64,000 bases of DNA. It comes from Apricaphanius iberus. Taxonomy: Eukaryota > Chordata > Actinopteri > Cyprinodontiformes > Aphaniidae. Location: positions 1,566,001 to 1,630,000 of the forward strand of contig JAPXFQ010002701.1 in NCBI GenBank assembly GCA_028564705.1, given 5' to 3'. The notes under the pieces were generated by a model. The model saw nothing but the letters and a program-made list of their open reading frames with translations, had not been told where the DNA came from and searched no databases. The position numbers and the translations under genes are program-made. Positions 34,206 to 44,433 of this stretch are shown piece after piece; the first letter of the stretch is position 1, and every line of letters starts with the position of its first letter.

Positions 34206-35143
34206 TTCACCATGCATGTTTCTTGCTGAAGGTTCTTCAGCAGATATCCAGATTAATCAACAAGGTGTATAAAGCTTTAAAAAAAGATGAACTACAAAAG
34301 GCGTATTATTAACTGGTGTAGTAGCCTGTCTTATTGAAGCAAAATTGTATGAATGACATTTTTTTCTCAAATACAAACAGTTAAACGTATGTGTTCATGT
34401 TTTGAACTATTTGTTTTGAGAATCCCATTTAACCAAAGACAAATTTGGTCTAAAAATCTTTTTTTTTTTGTCACAGTTAACAGAGTTATATAATGCATTA
34501 ATGTCCGAAAGACAGCCACTGTTCCTGTTCTTTCCTGAAGGATATTATTACTTTGCTACTTACCAGTAAGAAGTACTGATGTATACCAGGCTTATGTTAC
34601 CAATCCCTTGTTGATAGTCAGCGTGGGACACTTTAAGTCAATCCAGCAGAACGCTTATATCTCACACTTTATGGCAGCCAGTGACGTCAGTTTGGATGCT
34701 CTCCCACAAAAAAAAATAAAAAAAATAAAGACAAATTGCCACAAGCAAACAGCTGATGTTCCACACAGCCTACAATGCCTGGTCAACAAAGGGCATTTTG
34801 CGTACAGAGTAAACAAGCAGTTGCCATGACCAACCCTCCCAATGGCTGCTAGTGTGACATCAGAATCAAACATCGCTTAATGCTGGAATTCCAGTTAAAG
34901 TTCTGCCATTGTGGCATGTTTTAAGTCTGATCTGGACCTGCTTGCTCATGTGAGCCGCTGCAGATTTTCCTCTCCCATCCGATGGAGGGACGCACTCTAT
35001 GCAAGGACGGACGCCCTCGCACGTGCGCAGCTCTCCAGCTTGTATGCAGACACAAACAGGCTTTGATACAGTGGCAGCATTTCACACATAATTTCCCCAC
35101 ATCAAGCAGAGATCCTTTTCCCTCATGTCATATTCCACATCAG

Positions 35144-35195
35144 TCAAGGTCACCTTAGCTGATCCACTCTGTGCAACATCATCACTTGACCTTGA
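35144..35195. promoter_or_regulatory. Inverted pair of nuclear-receptor half-sites
   Basis: TCAAGGTCA (35144-35152) and its exact reverse complement TGACCTTGA (35187-35195) face each other across 34 bases. This is the extended half-site of NR5A and oestrogen-related receptors. It lies in non-repetitive sequence; function inferred only. Confidence 0.3.
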
Positions 35196-35289
35196 GTTTT
35201 AGTAAGGATGGATTTTTCACAGGCGATATAATGTACCATGTCCTGAAGGAGACAAAAGAGCTCTTATAAATTAATAGAAAGGTTTTGTG

Positions 35290-35311
35290 CCCCCCCCCCC
35301 CCCCCCCCCCC
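35290..35311. repeat. Poly-C run (22)
   Basis: Twenty-two consecutive C; the other strand is poly-G with quadruplex potential. A likely assembly or sequencing weak point. Confidence 0.95.
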
Positions 35312-35689
35312 TTTTTGTTCAGGCAGTGTACACTTCTTGCATCCCACCCTCCCCCCCATAAATCCCAGTTATTTTCTTGACTGGAAAAGAGCAAGGTGAA
35401 GGACTTTGTTTTGTCTCTGCTTCTGCCAAAGTGAGTGCAGGACCTCGTTGCATCCCCTGTCTGCGGCTTCAAGTGACGATGGGGTTATTTTGACGACGGA
35501 ACATGGCGAGCAAATATTCAGCATGACTTTGCAATCAATGGATGTTAGAAGGGACTCCAAATGATTTTCGACTTGATTGAATGACATAATTGACTTGATT
35601 ATACAAAGCTTTATTCCTCCTCGAGGAATCCTCAAATGCTTAGGAGGAAACAAACAAATCAGACTGATTGAGCGAGATCTCGAGCATGT

Positions 35690-36070
35690 TTCATAGCCCG
35701 TTCATGCACAGTTGGATGTGTTAGCCGCACTGCTCTCACCATGCGGGAGCGTGCCAGCGATTAGCTGTATTTATGTGGGCGCGTGCAATTAAGGCTAAGC
35801 GTATGTGCGGGTGAGCGGATCGGAGTGCCAAAAGACAATCGGAGTAGGTTTCAAGGACTCTGACAGACAGGATACAGAGCAAAAAAAATTATATGGATAT
35901 TAAAAGAGACTCTTCATGTTTAGTTTGTGTCCTTCCTTTCTGACTTTCACATCCCAGGATTTATTAAATAACCTGCCTGTCAGTGCAACCTACCATTATC
36001 GTTGCGCACACACAGCTCGGAGAACTTACCGGCACACGGAGACACCAATTAATTGAGCTTGCCCTTCATA
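35690..36070. promoter_or_regulatory. Candidate conserved noncoding element
   Basis: Non-repetitive, GC-balanced sequence with GGGCGCGTGCAATTAAGGCT and CACCAATTAATTGAGCTTGC homeodomain-type motifs. It looks like a constrained element; untested. Confidence 0.22.
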
Positions 36071-36339
36071 GAATATTGGTGGCGCTCGGCATGTTGGTCT
36101 GTCACTCAGTTGGTGTGTTTTTCTGTTTGTTACCACATTGGCATGTCAGAGGAGAAATTAACCAGCACAGTGGCAGCGCAGCTATTTTTCTTGATATATA
36201 TTTCGTGGGAATGTCTGTTTTAATGCATATTAAAGAAAAATACAAAGAGGTATACAGTTGTGCAGTAGAAATCTCAGAAGTTTGGCGTGCAGATTAAGCA
36301 AAAACTGTTGGTGTTACATAGAGAGTGGTTGCGGTAATT

Positions 36340-36534
36340 ACAGAATCTGTTGGGTGTCTCTCTACCAGTTTTGCACAATACAACACTTATTTCTGCTCAA
36401 CATTTTAAAATAACAAAGCTCAGTCTGATTAGACAGAGGTTTGTCTGTGAATATCAAGTCTCACACCATATTTCTAACTGGATCCAGGCCTGTACTTTGA
36501 CTAGGTCATCATAACACATGGATATACTTTGAAC
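36340..36534 (-). mobile_element. Tc1-like relic, left half of interrupted copy
   Basis: The antisense landmarks CTCTACCAGTTTTGCACAAT, AAGCTCAGTCTGATTAGACA and GTACTTTGACTAGGTCATCA match the 3' half of a Tc1-like transposase gene. The copy is interrupted at 36534 by a hAT-type element and resumes at 38198. Confidence 0.78.
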
Positions 36535-38197
36535 TAGGCCTGGACAGTATATCGGTTCATACCAAAAACTGGTGTTTATTTTCATTATGATATGAATTTT
36601 TAATATACCGCTATACCATTGAATAGCTTAGACAACTTCCGGAACGTTTCATGCGGGGAAGTGTTTAAGTGGGGACCGAGTTCACTGCTACATGCTCTTC
36701 AACACAATGTAAAAAGTAAAATTTTTAACAAACTACAGCTGTTGACAGGAGCTGTCAGACTGAAGCACACAATGCTGAAGTAATTCTAAAAAGAGGAGTC
36801 ACGTCTGTAGTTTAGAAATTAATCGGCTTTAAGAACCAGTGTGTTGAGCGTTCTTTGACCGTCTGTAGGTATACGCAGTCAACGGTGGAAAAACTAATAA
36901 GAAAGAAATCAAAAATAGCGATAAATATGTTTTACATATAATCTACGATACTTCTGCCATCTCTTTTTTTGTTATCTGGGAATGTTAACCAGCTAATAAT
37001 CTCCTATGGTTGCCCTGTTTATTATACTTCTCCTTATTCGGTCTAGGGGTGCAACAGTACAGGTAGCCCACGGTACGGTCCGTACCTCGGTACTTGGGCC
37101 GCGGTCCAGTTCGGTACATGTTTTGTGCAGAAAGAGACTGCTTTTTTTAATCCCAAAACATATATTTTATTTTTTGGGGAACAAAAAACAGAATGTCACA
37201 GTTAACTTAACGGGTGGGTGAAAGCCGTGAGAATACAACATAAACATGCTGTACGTCTCTCTGGGATTATGGTTCACACACAGGGCAGCAGGAACAGAAC
37301 GTTTTCTGTATTTTACTGGTTCTTTAAACGAGAGCGCATCTGACCACACTGAAACAGGTGGCGGGAAAATATTCTTCGTGTGCCCACTGCTCAAAGGGCA
37401 TTTGTGTGTGCTTCAATGAATGGAGCGCAGCACATCTCCTCTTTGCTTCGCGCTCCGGCATACCGCAAAGAGGATATGAACACAGCACAACCCGGCGCTT
37501 TTTCCAGTCCGGGCAAAAAGCGCTCAAGTCGGGAAAAAAGCGCAACTGACCCGTGTACATTTGTTTTGCTCCTCATGGTGCTCCTCATGGTGCTCCGTGA
37601 TGCGTGCATTGTGGAGGGGACGTTGTGTCTCTATGCCAACCAGCTGCTGGAGCGGGGAACAGCGAGCTGGTTGTTGCACCTGTGTATGGGAGCACGGCGC
37701 AGTTTGGCAACGTCGGGCCGACGGTAACTAATTACCAGCACAAAATCAATGGCAGTACCGAAGTCCTGCGGTACAGGATGACGGATTGTCCCGTGCAGGG
37801 CGTACCGAACGGTCCGGTACTTTACCCTGTCCTGTTGCATCCCTAATACACTGAGTCTGTACTCTGCCCCCTAGCAGGATTCTTCAGTGCTACATGCAAA
37901 GCCATTACAAGATGCAATTTGCTGCTTGCGTCAATGTGAGGTCAAAAAACAAGTATAGTTTAAGCCTTAGAACATCAAGAATGTCTACTAGAATCATAAT
38001 CATTTTAATTCTTTTCATATTATTCACGTGTCTGGAAAAAAACTAAATGATGCAATCTATATGACAGTAAAATAGGCTATTTAAGATAATGTGGGTATGA
38101 ACAGTCTTGTATGGAAAAAAAATACTGTTACCATAATACCTATATATTTTTTTTAAATACCGTGATATAAAAATGTTTGCAATACTGCCCAGCCCTA
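36535..38197. mobile_element. hAT-type element, itself interrupted
   Basis: Inverted tips TAGGCCTGGACAGTATATCG and (right end reversed) TAGGGCTGGGCAGTATTGCA bound the unit. Perfect 8-bp target duplications CTTTGAAC lie at 36527-36534 and 38198-38205. Without the 802-bp insert at 37044-37845 it is 861 bp. No transposase frame is seen, so it is non-autonomous. Confidence 0.9.
37044..37845. mobile_element. hAT-type element nested in the previous one
   Basis: Inverted tips TAGGGGTGCAACAGTACAGG and (right end reversed) TAGGGATGCAACAGGACAGG bound an 802-bp unit with subterminal CGGTACGGTCCGTACC and GTACCGAACGGTCCGGTAC repeats. The flanking octamers ATTCGGTC and ATACACTG agree at only four of eight positions, so the target duplication is decayed or absent. 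The short frames inside (37358-37846) are GC-rich and overlapping, and not coding as far as I can see. Confidence 0.85.
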
Positions 38198-38360
38198 CTT
38201 TGAACTAAAGAGATACATTTGCAGTGTTGGTTGTAACCGACATACATAATTCCCACAGCATGATGCAGCCACCATCCTTCATCACTGTGGCGATGGTGAG
38301 CTCAGGGGGATGCACAGGGTTACTTTTCCACTTCACATGTTTGTTGTGTTTTTTTTTTTT
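38198..38360 (-). mobile_element. Tc1-like relic, right half of interrupted copy
   Basis: It continues the antisense Tc1-like transposase after the hAT insertion: CCCACAGCATGATGCAGCCA, then CACTGTGGCGATGGTGAGCT. The reading order follows on from the left half at 36340-36534. Confidence 0.78.
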
Positions 38361-39639
38361 AAATGTAAGACAAGAACACCTTTTTCTATGTTGTTACTGC
38401 ATGAATTGTAGGGGGAAAACATATTTTTTTCTTTAAACAATAATTGCCACTCTTGCATGAAGGTTGTATTTGTGAATAGTTGGCCTGGTAACACATTTTT
38501 GCACTTCAGCGGTCAATGTTTACAGTTCCGACTAGCAAGGTTACGTCAGTTACATGAAATAAGTGAAGTTTGTGGTTGTAGTGTGAGAAAATGTGAAGAT
38601 GTTCGATTGGTTTTGATGCTTGTGTACAGCACCATACCCATCATCACACAACTACGGCTTAAGGCACCAGCAAACATTCTCTCTGACCAGGAACTAGCCT
38701 TTTTACAGTTATTTAGCAGGTTCCATATAAAGCATTTGTGTGTGTGTGGGCATGTGTGTGTGTGTACACTCGGTAGCATGGGCCAATTAGCAGGATGTGG
38801 TCTACAGAGATAGCAGTGGTTGGGAGGCAGTGGAGGAGAAACAGCTGGTGTGGCCACAACTGGGTCACAGGTTCTGTCTGTGACCTCCCCACCTCGCTCC
38901 TCGCTGTCTCCATCCGGGCGCATTTGTTGTGAGGAGAGGCTGACAGCTCTCACTCTCACTGCCACTCTTACAGCCTTCACGATTAGGACAGAGCACATAC
39001 CTGAGCCAGGCACAGTTTCTGGGTAACTGCCTGCATAGCCAGAGACTGACTTTTTTTTTCTTTTTTTTTTTCCACCTACAAGGTGTGTATCTGTAGTGAT
39101 TGTGACAGTCATTTGAACAGAACTGAAGTGTGGTTGTGTTTGACTTTTTCTAATACATCTCAGATGAATCCCATTACCTGCTTAATAGTAGCCACATCCT
39201 GCCATCCGTTTTTATCCCCCTTTCTCAGGCGGCACACGTCACTTTAGCCCTGCAAGCCAGATGAGACAATCCTATCAGTACTGCCTGGGTTCCCTTTATA
39301 TTCAAGGACGCTTAACTGGGGCCTGCTGCTATTTCTGCTTGGCAGTTAAGTCAAATTAATCAGTTAGCTTTTTCTCCAACTCATTGCCTTTGTGATTTAT
39401 ATATTATGGACTTAAAAACTATTTAGGAAGATGTAAATGTTGATACGCTGTTGTGTTACTGACCATCCACATGTATTAGCAACCATGATTTTAAGATTAC
39501 GTTAGATGTAGTTAAAATAAATCCTACATCCATATAGAATTTATGTTTAGGGATTCAGATGGTTGTGAGAGAAGGTTGATTTTATGGGTTTTGAATTACA
39601 TTTGTGTTGATTCAACCATATATTTAGGATTATTAGGCT
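38361..39639. other. Intron, no gene recognised
   Basis: Includes a (TG)n-rich stretch at about 38736-38765. The 188-codon minus-strand frame at 38546-39112 crosses this repeat and a poly-pyrimidine run. It has no domain and is taken as a chance frame. Confidence 0.55.
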
Positions 39640-40035
39640 GCTGAAAGATCCTGTTTTTGTTTTATATGTGAAAATATCCTGGTTATGGGGAATGCAGGAT
39701 CTGTGGAAGAAAAATAACCCCATAGTATCACAGGTCCTTTACCTTAACAACGCATAGATCTTATTCCATCTTTATACATTATTTTGGATCATACATAAAT
39801 CAAAAAAAAAACAATCTTATTAAAGTCCTAGAATGTTTTAGCAAATTGCATAGGTTTATGTTTGTCATGGTAGGACAGAAATTACATTTTCATTGCTCCT
39901 CCCAAATAAGCTGATGGCATGCAGATGCCTTCCAATGGTTGTCATAGAGACTGTGTGCTCAGAAGATGCTTTTTTTCTGTACAGTTCTCCAATGATGACA
40001 ATTAAAGATTTTTTTTATCCTGCTTAAATAACTAG
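39640..40035 (-). mobile_element. Tc1-like relic (antisense)
   Basis: GAAAATATCCTGGTTATGGG, CCCCATAGTATCACAGGTCC, GATGGCATGCAGATGCCTTC and CTCAGAAGATGC follow in the order expected for an antisense Tc1-like transposase of a second fish lineage. Strongly decayed. Confidence 0.5.
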
Positions 40036-43000
40036 CTGCACGTCCAACCTTGTTTTGATAATTTGTGTTGTTTTTATTGTTTCATTTTCGTTCAATCATT
40101 AATTATGGCCTTGTAGCCAATATCTAACTCTGAACTATGAAGAACAACAGCTATGCTCTTTTCCCTCGTCTGTCCCATTCTGATAAAGGATTAAGAGCAC
40201 TGGACCTCTGTAATATTTATTATTCAGACCTAAATTAAACAGGAAGGAGTTGAATACTTGTAAACATTCCAGTCCTTCTAGTCAACCTGAAAAAACGTTA
40301 GATTACTGATAACAAAATGCTTTAGTTACATTTATTTTATACATGATTTTGTCAATAGTAACACTGTTGATTTGATAAAGTATTCTCTTAATGTAGGGCA
40401 TGTTTCAGTCTAAAATAATGCTGTTTTAATTATGCATCTGTTTGTTTCATGGCTTTTTTTCACATCTTTACCAGCAGACACTGTGCAGGGTATACAACAT
40501 CATTGCATTCCATTGTATGAGTTATTGGTAATAGCTTGTCATTAGAATCAAGTGACTCAGTATGATATTTGAATCAGATTTGCATAATCTGCATAGCCAG
40601 CTGTCCCAATCCACTCTAGTGTTGATTTCTGACTGTGTTTAAAAGTTCACGAGCAGCTCAAAAAGACAAATTTCTTTAGAGCTTAAGTTTATTAAAATCT
40701 GTCACTTGAACAATTTGCAGCGTTTCTATTGCTCTTACGAAGGTTTATCAAGGTATAAACTGCTCTATTTTGTGGCCTGAGTGAATGCTCTGCTAAAGTT
40801 TAATTACTATGATTTGTCATTAAATCGCATGAAAATTGTCCCATTGAAGTGTTTGCTCTGTCAAAAAAGAGATATGGTGCGGAGCCATTTTAAAAATTCT
40901 GTTGTGAAGTAGCAACAGAGCCCTTCCCGGGGATGAAAACCGTTCTCTTCACAGTTAAAGGCATAATTAGCTGTGTTGCTTAATGCTTCCTCATTGGTTG
41001 TTTTGTAATCGGCTTTGAGACCTCTCATATTGTCCTTACTCGCCTAAGCTGAAGCAGCTCAAGTCCACTGACTCAGTTTCTGCTTTCCTTTTTCTCAGAT
41101 GGGTCGCGCTGCTCGCGCAGGCCCTGAAACTGACTTTTTAGTTTCATCAGAACTACTTGCTTCCATATCACTGGGTAGCTACAATCATCCCTTTATGTCC
41201 AGGCAGTGCTGGTTCTCTCGCTCCACTGGTCTAGAGCCAGGTCCTGGAGGCGGAGCACAGTGGGAAGGACAAGGAGGAGCTTAACCAGTTCACTGCCGCT
41301 GTGCTCAGGACGAATAATGGTAGAGAGGTCATTTCTGAGAAATACAAAGAGGCAGTGGTTTGTAGAATAATAAAAGAAAAGTCACTCTTTGAGTGTCAGA
41401 GTGAAGACCTCTGTTAGAGGACACTGGAAGGATGAGCGATTATTGTCAGACCGGTTTGTGTCCTATCTCAGCCCACAGCTGCTGGGCAATATTCCTGCAG
41501 TGTTTCACCTCTGAAGAAGCACTAGCTCTATACTTTGCCCAGACTTTCACTCTGATGAAGAAGATAAAGGAAAGAATTGAAATTATAAAAGCATTAGAGA
41601 GTGCACAAAATTTGTTCTGGGTCTCCAGTAATCTAATGCCTCGGCTGACATTTTGTGAGCTCTTATATTTTGTAAATGGCAGAAAAATAACTCAGCATGA
41701 CCGTTTATAAAAAGTGCATGAATTCATTTTGCATACCTGCCCTGTCACCTTAGTGAAGGTTCTCAGCTATTTTAAGCAGGGGAAAAATGTCCTTGATGAC
41801 AATTCATATCAGTGAAATATACTGTGGAATGTTGTCCTTAGAGAGGGCATTTGAATCACTGTGCAGAGATTACAAATCCTCTCTAATCATTGATCTCATC
41901 ATTCTTCTCTTATCTGTTTGATTGCACACCTAAATTTAACCTTGGGTTGCATTAAGCTTTTACTACAACCCATGGACTAGGCTTAAAATAGATCTTGTGA
42001 TGTAGATTATTAATTGCACTTTAGACTTCTTCACAGGTTCTCACTGCTTATTGGCTGAAATAGCAAACATGAATGATTAATGCACAAAAATACAGACAGA
42101 AAAAGGAACCTAATCAAAAGGCCACAGTCCTTCATTCCACTTCCTTGGCTGGTGCAGGTGCACATTTGCATGCAATTTACATGGTCGCTCGCAGTGACCA
42201 CCGAGACGCCAACATCTCGGTGTCCATCATCAGCTGACATTCGGTGATTGTTTCCTCTGTGCCGTGACTCACCCAATCAGCTGAGGATATAGTCTGGTTC
42301 CAGTGATTAGAAGGAGTGATCAGAGCCGCAATGATGGAGCATGTGCCCTGTAGTGGAGATTTAGCCAGAGGCTTCAATCTCATTGCAGTCACTTGTAGTT
42401 AGTGACTGAGACTAGCAGTGAGGAGGGCAGTGCAATATAAATGAATGAGCTGTGAATGGGGATATGACTGCTGTGCTACAGGGCTGTATGGCAAGGTGGG
42501 GAGGGAGGACGGGCCTGTTAGACAAACTGTTTTGTATCCCCCTTAACCTTTATTTGCCCAGTGGCCCAGCAACATTTCCAATTGAGTGGCTTTTAAATGG
42601 CTGCTGAAGATTAGAGATCTATTTCAGAGCTCAGACCATTTTATTTGAGTGCATTAGCTTTGTACAGACTGAGGTGTTATTGTCACACATTGGCTAGTAG
42701 AGATTCTCATGGTGGGATACACTGGGGTGGGGTTGTAAAAAAAAAAAAACATTCTAGTGTATTCACACAAGAATGATAAAAAACACACATTGTTTTTGCT
42801 TTTAAAGCAAAAGATTTAAAGATTATAACGTAATGGTATCTATACCACTTTTTCATTTTTTAAATGAAAATACTGGAGCAAAAATTTTAAAGTAAACACT
42901 GACTAATTTCAGTAGCAGTAGTCCAAGATGTCTTGTGCGGAATGTTATCTCATCTTGTTAAATTGTGAGGTTGTTCAACATTGCAATAGTAATTTTTAAT

Positions 43001-43339
43001 TGAGATTAACCCATATTTCTTTATTTCATTACTACAATTTCACCCATTAATCATACTGGGGTCATATAGATATACATGAAGTATGCGCATAAAAAGTATT
43101 GAAAGTCCAACTAGTTAGCAAAATATTTTAGATTTGAATGCACTGTTCCTTAAAATACATAGTGGACCTCTGAAATCCGAAGACCACAATCACCCACTAG
43201 TAGTTAACTTTTTCAAATCTTTTTTTCCCCTTAATACAAAACACCTTAGTATGCCTAAATAAGTGCAGTGGAAATAGCTTTAGCCCTACCACAGATACTA
43301 CCCACAGTCTTCCTTATCTCTGCTCTTTGGGTGATACAT
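40036..43339. other. Intron, no gene recognised
   Basis: Unique sequence. The frame at 41099-41284 follows a CAG-type acceptor-like sequence but has no donor and no similarity I know. Two GC-richer blocks lie at 41040-41300 and 42160-42420. Confidence 0.5.
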
Positions 43340-44433
43340 TGCCAGAGTCTGTCCCATTCCCCAATGGGCCGAAACGGAGATACTGATGCATATTTTTATC
43401 ACTAGTAGAATTGATTATTGTAATGTCCTGCTTTCTGGTCTTCCTAAAAAGAGTATCTCAGGTTTAAAGCTTCTACAAAATTTAGCAGAACACGTCCTCA
43501 CGAAGACCAGGAGGCGGGAGCACAATGCACTGGTCTTAAAATCACCGCATTGGCTCCCTTTATGTTTTAGGATCAATTTTAAGGTTCTTTTAATGGTTTT
43601 TAAATGTCTTAATGGTTTTAGGCCTCATTATCTTTCAGAACTGCTTTTACCATATGAACCTTCATGGTCTCTGCATTCTTCTGGCAGCTGTCTAAAGTCA
43701 AGACACACACTCATGTTGACGTGTCTTTCCATTTTTATGGCCCTCACCTCTGGAACAGGTTGCCAGAGGACCTCAGGGCCGCACAACACTTACACATTTT
43801 CAAGAACAGGCTTAAGACTCACTTTTTTAGCCTAGGTTTTATATGATTATTATTAATTGCCTGTTTATTTGCTTTTCATGTAATACTTGCTTTTATTGAC
43901 CGTTTTTGACTGCTTGGTCTTCTATTTATCTAATTAATTGTATTTAATAATTTATGTTAACACATTATCCTATTATTTTATACAATTAATAAATAAATAG
44001 ACATGTTGTTCCGGCCTCTGGAGTGGTGGTCTGCTGTGTGTGGCTACCTGGGTGCTCTCCGGGCAGTGTTTGGGGGAGGTGGGGGTCCCGGCCTCCCTTC
44101 CTCTGGACGCCCTGGGTCAGTGGCTAGGCTGTTGGTTTTGATCTGCTGCTGCCAGTGCAGATGGCTACCTCAATAGAGTTTCCTTACCTAACCTGGCTCA
44201 TCTGTACTCGGCCCAGTGTCCATTTTAATGTCTATTTTAATGTCGTTTTAATGTTGCTCCTGAGTGTGTCCGCATATAAGGATAGAATATGGGGGAGGGG
44301 GGTATAAATGTGTTCATGCTTAAACTTGTTGGGGTGGGGGGTATGTATGGGGTACTTTTATTCTGTAAAGCCCTTTGAACTGCATATTTTTTTGTATGTA
44401 AAGCGCTTAATAAATAAAGTTTGATTGATTGAT
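43340..44433 (+). mobile_element. L2-clade LINE, 3' fragment
   Basis: A 5'-truncated copy with the C-terminal part of the L2 reverse-transcriptase polyprotein, its 3' UTR and the tail repeat TTGATTGATTGA at 44422-44433. The sequence AATAAATAAAG lies just upstream. The body has no endonuclease or RT catalytic core. Confidence 0.85.
43386..43846 (+). pseudogene. L2 LINE ORF C-terminal remnant, frameshifted
   Basis: The first frame (43386-43835) carries TSRIDYCNVLLSGLP, KLLQNLAEHVL and SPHWLPLCFRINFKVLL, the C-terminal region shared by L2 LINEs. The end of the protein continues in another frame (43664-43846) as FYGPHLWNRLPEDLRAAQHL and HIFKNRLKTHFF, so there is at least one frameshift. No catalytic RT motif is left. 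Confidence 0.85.

Larger units (their letters stand above)
33001..36339. other. Intron downstream of the exon
   Basis: Unique sequence without recognisable coding exons. A GC-richer, motif-dense part lies at 34870-36300. A possible hAT-type tip near 33827 (TAGGCATGGGATGGTGAC) was too short to call. Confidence 0.5.

Noticed and set aside
37358..37846. Cluster of overlapping GC-rich frames on both strands, considered as a gene
   Set aside because: They lie wholly inside the nested hAT-type element (37044-37845) and overlap in several frames without any domain.
38546..39112. 188-codon minus-strand open frame
   Set aside because: It crosses a (TG)n tract and a pyrimidine run, overlaps other frames of similar length, and shows no domain, splice sites or codon pattern of a gene.
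40578..40588. Further octamer ATTTGCATAAT (also ATTTGCATAAAT at 19502)
   Set aside because: An 8-mer is expected a few times by chance in 64 kb of AT-rich DNA, and no other motifs cluster with it.
41099..41284. Open frame after a CAG-like acceptor, considered as an extra msi2 exon
   Set aside because: No resemblance to Musashi downstream sequence (the next residues should begin VEDAMLMF) and no donor site in frame.
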